Of a DNA stretch of 64,000 bases, positions 27,330 to 36,590 are shown in pieces. The translations under genes and the position numbers were made by a program. Position 1 is the stretch's first letter. The number at the start of each line of letters is the position of its first letter. This DNA comes from Pelagimonas varians (lineage in GTDB: Bacteria > Pseudomonadota > Alphaproteobacteria > Rhodobacterales > Rhodobacteraceae): assembly GCF_003208435.1 (NCBI RefSeq), contig NZ_QKMF01000020.1, forward strand, positions 1-64,000, in the 5' to 3' direction. The notes under the pieces are model-generated. The model was not told where the DNA came from and ran no database searches. It was given only the letters and a program-made list of their open reading frames with translations.

Positions 27330-28976
27330 TCAGTTTCGACCGATTGGTGTCAAAGCATCAAAAGGCTTGCCGACAGCCTCCAAGTATTCGGATTCGTCCC
27401 AAAACCCGATCAAGATACCCGTTTCAGCGGCTTTTTTCTGGCGGGCCAAAACCTCTGGTGTCGCTGTGATGCGGGTGTGATGCTGGGTTGCCCATTTCAA
27501 AAGAGCGGCCTCCATCCTTGCCCGTGTCGCAACGTGTTCGTCTGCTGGCGATGTACCAAGATCGATCACCTCATCGGGGTCGGTTTCGAGATCAAACAGC
27601 ACCGGATCAAACCCTTCGCAGCGTATAAACTTCCAGCGTCCATCAAAAATCATCGTAGTATGGGCTTGATCCTGCGGCTGTTTCAATGTTCGTGCCATGT
27701 CAGACCAGTGGTAGTCATGCTCACTGATCACATATTTCCGATCGAAGCCCACAGTCCCCTGCAACAGCGGACTCAGGTCACGACCTTCGATAACCTGAGG
27801 TTTATCCGGGCAGCCCAGCGCCTTCATAAACGTGGGGGCCAAATCGATCATCTCGACCAAAGCATCCGAGGCTTGGCCGCGTGTTATGTCTGCTGCGGGC
27901 CGGGGGTCAGAGATGATAAGCGGCACTTTCACTGCCATCTCGTGGTAGAAATCCTTGTCCCCCATCCAGTGATCGCCCATGTAATCGCCATGGTCAGATG
28001 TAAAGGCGATCATCGTATTGTCACTCAGGCCTTGCGCATCCATCCATGCGAACAGACGCCCCAGATTGTCGTCCAGCTGCTTGATAAGCCCCATGTAAGC
28101 CGGAATCACATGTTCGCGGACGTGGTCCCGCGCAAAGCTTTTGCAGACCCGCGCGCCTAGGTAGGCTTGCATCAGTGGATGTGGCGTTTCCTTTTCCGCC
28201 AACGACCGGATAGGCGGAATGATGTGTGTTTCATCATACATATCGTGATAGGGTGCAGGCACGATGTAGGGCCAATGTGGTTTGATGTAGGACAGGTGAC
28301 ACACCCATGGTGCATCCCCCTTGGCGGCGTCGGTCATGAATTCCATAGCGCGGTTGGTCATATACGCGGTTTCCGAGTGTTCCTCGGGGATATTCGCCGC
28401 AAGACGCGAATTTTTGAGAAGCCAAGCCGAAAGAAGCTCGCCGTCCTCATCCAGCCCGGAATTTGCGAAATCTTCCCATGGATTGTCTGATGCGTACCCA
28501 TGTGCCAATAGATAATCGTCATAGTTGGACCAGTTTTGCCGCGCGCTGTCAGGGTGCAACCCGTCATCGCGATCAAACGGTTCAAACCCACATTCCGAGA
28601 CACGGACTCCGATTTCGCTGGCCGGATCAATCCCAAGCCACGCCATGCCTTCGACATCTGCGGTCATATGGGTTTTACCGACCAGAACTGCACGTGCACC
28701 TGCGTCGCGTAGATGGTCGCCCAGCGTTGGTTCGCCCACCCGCAACGGCATGCCGTTCCAGGTTGATCCATGGCTGCGAACATAGCGTCCGGTATAGGCC
28801 GACATTCGCGACGGACCACAGACAGGTGATTGCACGTAGGCATTATTGAACTGAACCCCACGGGCCGCCAGCGCGTCGATATGCGGGGTATGTAGATGCG
28901 GGTGGCCGTAGCAGCTCAGATAATCGAACCGCAGCTGGTCTGCCATGATCCATAGTACATTCGGTCTGTTTGTCAT
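27330..28976 (-). CDS. Type I sulfatase (alkaline phosphatase superfamily)
   Basis: A 548-residue enzyme without signal peptide, so cytoplasmic. The maturation motif is C53-G-P55-S-R57, with C53 the residue expected to become formylglycine. Metal-site residues D13/Q14 (MADQLRFD) and the SDHGDYMGDH segment are present. It cleaves a sulfate ester; a cytoplasmic location points to a small imported substrate. It is coupled to a MarR gene (ATGA overlap) and divergent from a TAXI-TRAP importer, which probably brings in that substrate. The size and the DQLRFDYLSCYG start resemble phosphonate monoester hydrolase/choline-sulfatase-like proteins, so a broader phospho/sulfo-ester activity is possible. 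No formylglycine-generating enzyme gene is seen nearby. Confidence 0.9.
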   Translation of the reverse strand: MTNRPNVLWIMADQLRFDYLSCYGHPHLHTPHIDALAARGVQFNNAYVQSPVCGPSRMSAYTGRYVRSHGSTWNGMPLRVGEPTLGDHLRDAGARAVLVGKTHMTADVEGMAWLGIDPASEIGVRVSECGFEPFDRDDGLHPDSARQNWSNYDDYLLAHGYASDNPWEDFANSGLDEDGELLSAWLLKNSRLAANIPEEHSETAYMTNRAMEFMTDAAKGDAPWVCHLSYIKPHWPYIVPAPYHDMYDETHIIPPIRSLAEKETPHPLMQAYLGARVCKSFARDHVREHVIPAYMGLIKQLDDNLGRLFAWMDAQGLSDNTMIAFTSDHGDYMGDHWMGDKDFYHEMAVKVPLIISDPRPAADITRGQASDALVEMIDLAPTFMKALGCPDKPQVIEGRDLSPLLQGTVGFDRKYVISEHDYHWSDMARTLKQPQDQAHTTMIFDGRWKFIRCEGFDPVLFDLETDPDEVIDLGTSPADEHVATRARMEAALLKWATQHHTRITATPEVLARQKKAAETGILIGFWDESEYLEAVGKPFDALTPIGRN

Positions 28977-29482
28977 TCCGTCGGCTCCTTTGCTGCGATG
29001 TCGCTGGCAGGTCGATGTGCGAATTCTTCGAACCGGTCAAGAAAACCGACGAAGGTTACAATCTCGTCTTCTGTGAAGACATCGCGCAATGCTGCGCGTC
29101 GACGCCCCATCACCGGCGCAGCAAGATCATAGGCTCTGCGCCCCTCATCCGTGAGCGTGACGATCGTCTGCCGCCCGTCGTCGGCAGCCCGCCGCATGTC
29201 CACAAGCCCTTTTTCCTGCATTCTCGGCAAGGCCCTGCTGAGCAATGAATGATCCGCGCGCTGGGTTGATGCCAGATCGCTGATTGTCATCGGTCCAGCC
29301 TCATGCAGGTCCCAAATCGTGCGCCATTCGACAATGGAAATCCCCCCGCCCCCCTTCAGCAATCGTTGGGCTTGTTTGCGGGATGCCGCATAGATAGAGG
29401 CCAGCCGCGCAAAGACGTTGGTGTCTTCTCTGGCTTGCCGCGCTCGGATGCGGGCTACGTCGCGCTCGGCACTCTTGGTCAT
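28973..29482 (-). CDS. MarR-family regulator of the sulfatase/TRAP locus
   Basis: A 169-residue winged-helix protein: MTISDLASTQRADHSLLSRALPRMQEKGLV is the DNA-binding part, followed by the wing (MRRAADDGRQTIVTLTDEG). The ATG at 29482 follows gaggaga. The stop overlaps the sulfatase start by four bases. The gene is divergent from the TAXI solute-binding protein gene (start 29622), so it most likely represses both directions from the 139-bp gap and responds to the substrate. A short TGAC-AA-GTCA dyad at 29526-29535 in that gap is a possible but weak binding site. Confidence 0.9.
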   Translation of the reverse strand: MTKSAERDVARIRARQAREDTNVFARLASIYAASRKQAQRLLKGGGGISIVEWRTIWDLHEAGPMTISDLASTQRADHSLLSRALPRMQEKGLVDMRRAADDGRQTIVTLTDEGRRAYDLAAPVMGRRRAALRDVFTEDEIVTFVGFLDRFEEFAHRPASDIAAKEPTE

Positions 29483-29621
29483 GGTCTGTCTCCTCCTATG
29501 TGATAAAGCCCCAAAAAAAATTGCGTGACAAGTCATATATTTTCCGCATACCTTTAAAGAGAGGCCTCGCGTTGCGAGAACCTCCGCCCTTGGGAGGGGG
29601 CAGATCATTTGGGAGGATACT

Positions 29622-30677
29622 ATGATCAAAAAAGCGCTATTGGGTGGCCTATTGGCCCTCGCTCCATCGCTTGTCGCTGCGCAGGCAACGCTGACCGCTG
29701 AAACAACATCGCCGGGCTCGACCCCGCACTATGTCGACACAACACTGGCTGCTGTTCTGGCCAGTGCCGGTGTGGCCAACTTGCAAATCACCGAAGGGGC
29801 AACGCTGACCAATTCGGTTGAAGCTGTGGCTGATGGGCGTCTGGACATGGCTCCTGCACCACTCATTTTACCATTTTTGCTGTCGCGCGGCATCGGCCCC
29901 TATAGCGGCGTCGGCCCGGAAAAGGGCGCTGAAGCGGCCGGAAATATCCGCGCTTTGTTCTTCCAGGTGGCCTCGGCGCAAATGTTCGGCCACTACAACA
30001 GCAATCCGATTGAAAATATTCGCGACCTTAAGGGTAAGCGCATCTGGAACGGTCCACCGCGCGGCGCGGCACTGACCTCTGGACGCGCTATGATCCAGCT
30101 TCTTTCGGGCCTCAAAGAGGGTGAAGGCTATGAAGGCGTTCAAAGCCCTTGGCCTGACACAGTGTCCAGCATCACTGGCGGCGCAGTTGACGGATGGACA
30201 ATTCCCGAGGGGTTGCCATCGGGCCGAGAGATTGCCATCGCAGCTGCCGGTGGGATCACCATCTATGATGTTCCATCCGATCTATTGGCAAGCAAGTTGG
30301 GCCAGCAGATCGTGGCGGCCCCAGGCCACGCGCCTTATTCTGTCCCAATTGATGACTTCCGGGCGGCTTATGCGGGCAATGACATCACCGTCGTCACCGA
30401 TGATGACAGCTTTGATACGTTTGCTTTGGCCTTTGCGCAGATCGTAACTGCATCCATGGATGAGGAATTGGCCTACAAGATCACCAAGGCCTATCTGGAA
30501 GGCGAAGACCGCTTTTTAACCGGATCGCCACGCGGACCCTTTTTGGGGCTAAGCTTCGGTGATCTTGATGGCAAAAGCCAAGGCGTCTGTGGCGCTGTCC
30601 AAATGAAGATGCATCCCGGCGCGATCCGTGCCTACGAAGATGCTGGCCACTCGGTTGCGGATTGCTTGCGCCCTTAA
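29622..30677 (+). CDS. TAXI-family TRAP transporter solute-binding protein
   Basis: A 351-residue periplasmic protein with a signal peptide (MIKKALLGGLLALAPSLVAAQA) and the TAXI-type layout (LKGKRIWNGPPRGAALTSGRAMIQLL and DGWTIPEGLPSGREIAIA). It captures a substrate for the fused permease downstream. The ATG follows gggaggata. The set sulfatase-MarR versus TAXI-TRAP suggests a sulfated organic compound as ligand; this is inferred. Confidence 0.92.
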   Translation: MIKKALLGGLLALAPSLVAAQATLTAETTSPGSTPHYVDTTLAAVLASAGVANLQITEGATLTNSVEAVADGRLDMAPAPLILPFLLSRGIGPYSGVGPEKGAEAAGNIRALFFQVASAQMFGHYNSNPIENIRDLKGKRIWNGPPRGAALTSGRAMIQLLSGLKEGEGYEGVQSPWPDTVSSITGGAVDGWTIPEGLPSGREIAIAAAGGITIYDVPSDLLASKLGQQIVAAPGHAPYSVPIDDFRAAYAGNDITVVTDDDSFDTFALAFAQIVTASMDEELAYKITKAYLEGEDRFLTGSPRGPFLGLSFGDLDGKSQGVCGAVQMKMHPGAIRAYEDAGHSVADCLRP

Positions 30678-30694
30678 TCCCTAAAATCAAGCGG

Positions 30695-30712
30695 GGTCGG
30701 CACTGACCGACC
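30695..30712 (+). promoter_or_regulatory. Hairpin between the TAXI binding-protein and permease genes
   Basis: GGTCGG (30695-30700) and CCGACC (30707-30712) with a 6-nt loop, in the 57-bp gap. Such hairpins after binding-protein genes often protect or partly terminate the transcript so that the binding protein is made in excess. Compare the hairpins at 41799-41825 and 54108-54153. Confidence 0.45.
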
Positions 30713-30734
30713 TCGACTTTGGAAGGCAGACCTC

Positions 30735-33035
30735 ATGTCACATCCCGCTGATGCCACTGGCATAAGCCGCCCGATAACTATTGCCTTGGGCTTTATTCTT
30801 GTTGTCGTTGGCATGCTCAACACAATGCCGGAAATCCCCGGTTTGCAGGCATGGGCACGAGACATAACTGGGCAAAGCACTTTGCGGGTCTCTGGCTTCC
30901 CCCCCGAATTCTTCTACCCCCCGGTCTTCTTGCTGATGATGGTTATCGTGGCCCTTGATGCCAGCGTGTACCGGGCTTGGAAAACCGACAAACCGCAGTT
31001 GGCCTGGCTTGGATTGCTATTAGACTTCGGTCTTGTTTTTGCCGCCTTCCTCGCGTCCTTGGGCTATCTTGTCGAAATCGACTCTGTCTGCCTTATCGAT
31101 CAAATCACCGGCGAACGCGCACGCCTTATCCAAGATGCAGCCGAGCGGTCTGCCGGTGTTATTCCCGGCATCTCGTTTGACGCTGAAGTACCGGCTTGTC
31201 AGGCGCGATTTGGCGTCTGGATCATCCCGCTTTTGTTCACCATCATCACTCTGTTTTTCCTCTACAATGTGCGGGTATGGGGCATTCCGCTGGTAGCCGT
31301 CGCCAGCATTGTCGTGATCTATACGGTCGGCACCGCGCTGATCTGGATGTTTGACCTGAGCGACAACAGTTTCTTGCTCACGAAACTTGGGGCTGACGGC
31401 GGCGATGTACAGGCCGCTGCAATCCAAAAAGCAACCAATGTGTTCATCACGCCGGACGGTTTCATGGGCCGGTTCATGGACATTATCGTGAACCAAGTGT
31501 TTCCCTACGTGATCTTGGGCGCGCTGTTTGGCACCTCGGCTGGCGGTACTTCCTTGATAAAACTGGCCGTTCGCGCCACCCGCAATCTACGCGGCGGCCC
31601 GGCACATGCGGCCATCGTCTCCTCTGCCATGTTCGGCACAATTACGGGCGGACCGGTGACCAACGTGTTATCAACAGGCCGCCTGACCATTCCAATGATG
31701 AAGCGCAACGGATTCTCACCTCAGTTTGCCGGCGGGGTCGAGGCAGCGGCATCGTCAGGGGGGCAAATTATGCCGCCCGTCATGGGCGTGGCCGCCTTCG
31801 TTTTGGTTGCTTTGACGGCAGTGCCCTACACCAAGGTCATCACAGCGGCTTTTCTGCCTGCTATGTGTTTCTTTTTCTCGATCTTTTTGGCGGTCATGTT
31901 TCAAGCGCGGCGCGAAAAGATCGAAACCATGCGCGAAGTTCCCGATGATCTGGTCATGGACCGCCAAGACTGGCTAAACCTCGTTATTGTCTTTGTGCCG
32001 ATTCTGACCATTTTGTTTTTGCTTTTGGGCAGCAAGGACATCGTCAGCACCGGTTGGATTTCCAGCATTATGCCCGCCTTTGTGACACAAACCATTGTCA
32101 ATTCGACCGGTGATGCAACCTCGGCGGGTTGGTGGGCTGTCGCTGTGTTACTGCCGCTGTTGTTCCTTGACCCGCACACACGGGCCAAACCGTCTAAAGT
32201 GATCGTGTCGCTGGCCGAAGGCGGCATCTTGATATCGCGCCTTTTTCTGCTGTTGTTTGCGGTGTCGATCATCTCGGCTTTCCTAAACGAAAGCGGACTG
32301 ACCGGAGAGCTGACCCGCGCCGTGACCTCGTGGCTAGAAACGGCGCAAGCCCTGCGGATTTTTGGAATGGAGATCAAGATCGTCGGCGGTGTCTACCTGA
32401 TGCTGGCGCTGACCTGTGCCATGCTTTGCGCCATTTTGTTGGGCATGGGGATGCCAACTGTGCCCGCCTATGTGAACGTGGCGCTGCTGCTTGGGCCGTT
32501 GCTGGCCAATCTTGGCGTTAGCTTGTTCACGGCACATATGTTCGTATTTTACTTTGCTGTCGCATCGGCCATTACTCCGCCTGTGGCCATTGCTGCATTC
32601 GCAGCGGCCTCCATCACCCGTACGGAACCCATGCGCACCGCCATCTCGGCTGTTCGCGTTGGGATTGTCATGTTCACCATTCCCTTTGTCTTCGCATGGT
32701 ATCCGGAACTGCTCCTGATCGAAGAAGCAGTGACGATTACAGACAGCACCGGCCAAAGTGTCCTGATCGACGGCTACAGTGGCACAGTAGATTGGCCCGC
32801 ACTGTCGATGCTGGGCGCACGTTTGGTTTTGGCGCTGTATCTGATTGCCTCAGCATTGGCATTTTTTGACCGCCATGCCCTTCGGGGTTGGGAAGTCGCC
32901 CTAAGACTTCTGGCTGCTGTGCTGGTTCTTTGGAAAACTGTGACAGTGATGTGGATCGGGCTGGTCTTGGCTGCCTTGCTGATCGGGCTTCATTCCGCAT
33001 TCACGCGGTCCGATCGAAACACAGCCCCCGAATAG
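30735..33035 (+). CDS. TRAP transporter fused permease (DctQM-type, TAXI system)
   Basis: A 766-residue inner-membrane protein with an N-terminal DctQ-like part (about 1-180) and a C-terminal DctM-like part (LFGTSAGGTSLIKLAVRATRN, GTITGGPVTNVLSTG, SSGGQIMPPVMGVAAFVL). The fused arrangement is typical of TAXI-TRAP systems. It couples uptake to ion gradients and works with the binding protein encoded upstream. It is the last gene of the two-gene operon. Confidence 0.93.
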   Translation: MSHPADATGISRPITIALGFILVVVGMLNTMPEIPGLQAWARDITGQSTLRVSGFPPEFFYPPVFLLMMVIVALDASVYRAWKTDKPQLAWLGLLLDFGLVFAAFLASLGYLVEIDSVCLIDQITGERARLIQDAAERSAGVIPGISFDAEVPACQARFGVWIIPLLFTIITLFFLYNVRVWGIPLVAVASIVVIYTVGTALIWMFDLSDNSFLLTKLGADGGDVQAAAIQKATNVFITPDGFMGRFMDIIVNQVFPYVILGALFGTSAGGTSLIKLAVRATRNLRGGPAHAAIVSSAMFGTITGGPVTNVLSTGRLTIPMMKRNGFSPQFAGGVEAAASSGGQIMPPVMGVAAFVLVALTAVPYTKVITAAFLPAMCFFFSIFLAVMFQARREKIETMREVPDDLVMDRQDWLNLVIVFVPILTILFLLLGSKDIVSTGWISSIMPAFVTQTIVNSTGDATSAGWWAVAVLLPLLFLDPHTRAKPSKVIVSLAEGGILISRLFLLLFAVSIISAFLNESGLTGELTRAVTSWLETAQALRIFGMEIKIVGGVYLMLALTCAMLCAILLGMGMPTVPAYVNVALLLGPLLANLGVSLFTAHMFVFYFAVASAITPPVAIAAFAAASITRTEPMRTAISAVRVGIVMFTIPFVFAWYPELLLIEEAVTITDSTGQSVLIDGYSGTVDWPALSMLGARLVLALYLIASALAFFDRHALRGWEVALRLLAAVLVLWKTVTVMWIGLVLAALLIGLHSAFTRSDRNTAPE

Positions 33036-34249
33036 AGGGCATTTCGGGAAAACCGACCACGCCAACTGTACGCCATGCCGCAGCATCTCATGCTATTGGC
33101 GGTCATGACATCTGGCGGCACAGGGCCAGCCGCCTTGTTCGCTGCCCGGCAGGGCATTGCGCAGAAATGTCCCGAATGGGTGTGTTGATCCAAAAGCTGC
33201 CCGACCCGCCGGAAGACCTGTCACCAAGGCCGACGGTTCGGATGATGAGTGGCACAATAGAAAGCCGACGACGAATTCCTATCGCCCCTGTTCAAGCTCA
33301 ACCAAGAGCGCGCAAAGGCTAAGGCCAACACAAACGGTTTTGTCAAAAAGCTCCAAAAGGTGTTCAAGCCAAGCGTTTGGGCTGGCACAGGGCTTGATGC
33401 GCTCCTTTTAAAAGCGCTTAAGGTTGAAATCATGGTGCATATCGCGGCCATATCACACTGGCGCAAACGGTTGAGCCCGCCAGCCACAGTTGTGCCCACG
33501 GGCACCGGGCCGGTCCCTCTCATGTTGGAGCGTTCCGGGCAAACCGACGATGCGGTCTGTCTTGGCAGCTTTGCGCAGCTACGTACAAATCAGCCGCAAT
33601 GAACAACGCAAGCTCACCATAGGAAACACGTCTGGTTTGGGCTAAAATACCCTATTCAATCGAACACCAAGCGTGGGCACGGATATGAGGTTGGAAAACG
33701 GACCAAGCCTGTTCCGCCACGAAATCGTGCCCTTGGCTTACATCGGCGGGGCACCGGTTATCAAACGGGAGGACCGCGGTACGTCATCCCTTTCGGCTCT
33801 ACGAGAAACAAACTTTTGCGACGTCAATGTGAGGGCAGCTTGGAGATTTTGAATCGGACGCCTTTCCATTGGCAGACTTGGGTTCCAGTCAAGCTCAGTA
33901 TCGCGAAAAAGGTGACGCATACCTGAAAATTGCCTAAAGCTTACCACAGCATACTTCTACAGCGGCCCACAGCCGACCTTGACCTGGCGCTTGGATGCAG
34001 CGCCGCAGTTTCCCAGAAACAGCCATTGGTCCAACAGTGCAGCATTTTGCTGGTCGGAAATCTGCTCTGCGGGACAAAGCGCTTTTTCGCTGCGTTGTCT
34101 CCAATATTCGCTCTAGGTGTTTCATCAAGGAGGTGCACCTGTCCTGCTCTCAAAATCCTTTTGCCTCAACGTCTTTTGAGAGCCGTTAACAATCGCTCCC
34201 CGCAGCTCTGTTACAATGTGCTACAAGTAACGAAGGGGGATTTATTTCA
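33036..34249. other. 1.2-kb stretch without an intact gene
   Basis: A plus-strand frame stays open from 33261 to 33602 (113 codons; first ATG only at 33360) and reads EFLSPLFKLNQERAKAKA near its start, a segment that recalls the C-terminal LNxERA motif of some DNA methyltransferase/restriction proteins. It is too short and too poorly supported to call; it may be a gene fragment. The rest (33603-34249) holds only short frames. A 10-bp perfect inverted repeat sits at 34146-34183 (listed separately). Confidence 0.35.
34146..34183. promoter_or_regulatory. 10-bp inverted repeat upstream of the homocysteine methyltransferase gene
   Basis: GCTCTCAAAA (34146-34155) and TTTTGAGAGC (34174-34183) are exact inverted copies separated by 18 bp, ending 66 bp before the gene start. 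It may be a leader hairpin or a regulator site. I see no match to known SAM riboswitch cores. Confidence 0.4.
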
Positions 34250-35197
34250 ATGTCCATTCATCGAAGCAGTTTTCCGAATGTCCAAGTAGATCTGCTCTTG
34301 GCCTATGCGGGGATGGAGACCGACCTGATGTTCACGCATGGCATCGACCTACCGGGTTTTGCCTCTTACCCGCTCTTGGAAACGGAAGACGGTCGCGCAC
34401 TTATCCAACGGTACCTGAAGGATATGATTGCGTTGGGCGACGCGAGCGGCACCGGCGTGATTTTAGAAAGTCCGACATGGGTTGCAAACCGAGACCGTGG
34501 AGCCGCCATCGGCTACTCCCCTGAACAGCTCAAACAATTAAACCAACAGGCGATAGCACTGATGGCAGAACTGCGCGCGGAAGCTGGTGACGTACCGACC
34601 ATAATCAGCGCCAACATAGGGCCGCGCGTTGATGCCTATGCTCCAAAAGATCAAATGAATGCTGACGAGGCAGAACGCTATCACTCGGAACAGATCTCGG
34701 CTCTGGCCGAGACAGAAATTGATATCGTCAGTGGCTACACGCTTGCCTACAGCACCGAGGCGATTGGCATTGTCCGGGCGGCGCAACGGTTCGGACTGCC
34801 CGTCGTAATCGCGTTCACCGTCGAAACTGACGGACGGTTGCCAACCGGTGTCCCTTTGGAGATCGCTATATCGGAGGTGGATGCAGCTACCGACGAATAC
34901 GCCGCTTATTTCATGATCAATTGCGCGCATCCCGACCACTTCGCTTCCATCCTTGAAGATCGTCCCTGGATTCAACGGGTCATGGGCATAGTGGCAAATG
35001 CCTCGCGTTGCAGTCACGCTGAGTTGGACGAAGCAAAGGCGTTGGATGACGGCGATCCGGTTGAGCTTGGAAAACAGCTATCGGATATCCGCCACAGGTT
35101 TCCTCATATACGTGTTTTTGGGGGATGCTGCGGGACAGACATGCGGCATATGAAACAAATTGCAGATGCTTCCAATGCCATGAGACCAAAAGTCTAA
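34250..35197 (+). CDS. Homocysteine S-methyltransferase family protein
   Basis: A 315-residue enzyme of the zinc-dependent homocysteine methyltransferase fold. The three zinc cysteines are visible: C225 (MINCAHPDH) and C293/C294 (GGCCGTD). Members move a methyl group from a donor such as S-methylmethionine or a betaine to a thiol acceptor. The start at 34250 follows aggggga. A flavoprotein gene follows after 24 bp, forming a two-gene operon. The donor is unknown; in a Roseobacter-type organism, methylated sulfur or nitrogen compounds (DMSP, betaines) are plausible. Confidence 0.87.
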   Translation: MSIHRSSFPNVQVDLLLAYAGMETDLMFTHGIDLPGFASYPLLETEDGRALIQRYLKDMIALGDASGTGVILESPTWVANRDRGAAIGYSPEQLKQLNQQAIALMAELRAEAGDVPTIISANIGPRVDAYAPKDQMNADEAERYHSEQISALAETEIDIVSGYTLAYSTEAIGIVRAAQRFGLPVVIAFTVETDGRLPTGVPLEIAISEVDAATDEYAAYFMINCAHPDHFASILEDRPWIQRVMGIVANASRCSHAELDEAKALDDGDPVELGKQLSDIRHRFPHIRVFGGCCGTDMRHMKQIADASNAMRPKV

Positions 35198-35221
35198 ACG
35201 CCAAGTGAAGGAGGGAGCCAA

Positions 35222-35851
35222 TTGTTAGATATTGATGAACAAATCGAAAGTGTCGAACGGCTTAGAGAACTTCTTCCTACAGAAGGGTTTAAGAATACTT
35301 TCCTCAAAGTGACTGATCGGTTGAACGATGTTGCGCGGAAATTCATTGCGCATGCGCCTTTGGTCATCGTCGCAACAAAAGCGTCCGAGGGCCTAATCGA
35401 CATTTCACCCAAGGGTGATCCTGCTGGGTTTGTCGAAATCTATGATGACAAGACCCTGATCATCCCGGACAGGCTTGGAAATCATCGGGTAGACGGTTTC
35501 CAGAACCTTCTTGAAGATCCCAATATAGCGCTCCTTTTTGTTGTGCCTGGCCATGGGGATACGCTGCGTGTCGCGGGCAAAGCACGTATCGTCCGGGACG
35601 CGGCGATCAACAAGCGTCACACGATCAATGGAAAGTCACCGCTGCTGGCTCTCGTGATCGACGTCGAAGAAGCCTTCATGCATTGCTCGAAGTCGGTTGT
35701 TCGCTCTCGTTTGTGGCAACCGGATCATTGGCCTGAGCGAAAGTCAGCCCCCACACTCGCAGAGTGGGTGATCGCCACCGTGGATCGAGAGCAAACGCTT
35801 GATGAGGTGCAGCAGGACCACACTGCAGATGAAGGAACGCGACTTTATTAG
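35222..35851 (+). CDS. PPOX-class flavoprotein, MSMEG_1061-like
   Basis: A 209-residue protein of the pyridoxamine 5'-phosphate oxidase-like split beta-barrel fold, which usually binds FMN. The segments IDISPKGDPAGFVEIYDDKTLIIPDRLGNHR and SRLWQPDHW match the MSMEG_1061 subfamily. The start is a TTG at 35222, supported by a strong ribosome site (aaggaggg) at the right distance. It probably reduces a small substrate with a nicotinamide or deazaflavin donor. Its pairing with a methyltransferase is unusual and may point to a common substrate. Confidence 0.82.
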   Translation: MLDIDEQIESVERLRELLPTEGFKNTFLKVTDRLNDVARKFIAHAPLVIVATKASEGLIDISPKGDPAGFVEIYDDKTLIIPDRLGNHRVDGFQNLLEDPNIALLFVVPGHGDTLRVAGKARIVRDAAINKRHTINGKSPLLALVIDVEEAFMHCSKSVVRSRLWQPDHWPERKSAPTLAEWVIATVDREQTLDEVQQDHTADEGTRLY

Positions 35852-36071
35852 AACCCCGTAAACATCGGTCGTCAATCTGGCGGAGCATTTGACGGTTTGG
35901 GCTCCAAGCTGCCTTGCGGCAGTGCAACGCTCGATTGGACGCCTGAGTACCGGTCTGAGCGGTCACGAGCAGGCATTTGCCACCAATGGCGGCATGAGCG
36001 CAGACCACCATGCTGCAAAGTGCATGAAGGGCCGCTATGCTTTGAGAAAGTGATGTAACCAAGGTGGACGT

Positions 36072-36590
36072 ATGGCCAAAAATGCAAAGCGGGAAGCGGC
36101 TAGGCGGGAGCTGCTCCGCCTGCTGGAAGGATTGGAGTTCTATCGGGTCTGGAGAATTTCATGCATAAAAATGGTTAAGGGAACAGTTCTGCAAGAAGAC
36201 CTTAACGAGATCGTTGAACCCAGCATGGTATTCCTCGAGGAATTCGACAACGCCGGCGGACAATACAACCAAATTCTGCAAGCGGTAAAACAGTGGTATT
36301 CGTTCACATACTCCGATTTTTGTTATTTGATGAACGCGGGGAATGAGGCGGGTTCCGCTGGAATTCGTCAGTTCCTGAAGGATTTTCGAGACGAAATAGG
36401 TTTTGATTTCCAATCTGAGGCAGGGCTGGTTGCGGAGACGATGAAAAAGGCTCTCAAAATCGGTAGAATTGCCAAGGAGATCGATTACTTTGTGCTCAAG
36501 GAACTTGAGGACGCCGCGGATCACGCCATTATGGGAGGCCGTGAACGAGCGCAAGTTTTCGCAATGCTTCGCGACTTCGAGGCCCGATGA
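36072..36590 (+). CDS. Hypothetical orphan protein
   Basis: A 172-residue, highly helical, charged soluble protein, without signal peptide or recognised motif. It has well-spaced hydrophobic residues across its length (ILQAVKQWYSFTYSDFCYLM, IDYFVLKELEDAADHAIM). Codon use in this stretch is less GC-biased than in the surrounding core genes. It lies alone between the flavoprotein gene and a broken integrase gene, a setting typical for laterally acquired cargo. Confidence 0.6.
   Translation: MAKNAKREAARRELLRLLEGLEFYRVWRISCIKMVKGTVLQEDLNEIVEPSMVFLEEFDNAGGQYNQILQAVKQWYSFTYSDFCYLMNAGNEAGSAGIRQFLKDFRDEIGFDFQSEAGLVAETMKKALKIGRIAKEIDYFVLKELEDAADHAIMGGRERAQVFAMLRDFEAR

Noticed and set aside
27267-28160. 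297-residue plus-strand frame opposite the sulfatase
   Set aside because: The sulfatase motif and family similarity are on the minus strand; the plus frame is an overlap artefact.
29526-29535. TGAC-AA-GTCA as the operator of the sulfatase MarR
   Set aside because: Arms of only 4 bp are expected by chance; mentioned under the gene but not listed as a site.
33261-33602. Possible methyltransferase/restriction enzyme fragment
   Set aside because: Only one short motif-like segment (LNQERA) supports it; kept as a description of the gap and not called as a gene.
34146-34183. SAM- or SAH-sensing riboswitch before the homocysteine methyltransferase gene
   Set aside because: A single inverted repeat is present, but no conserved riboswitch core or pseudoknot could be recognised.
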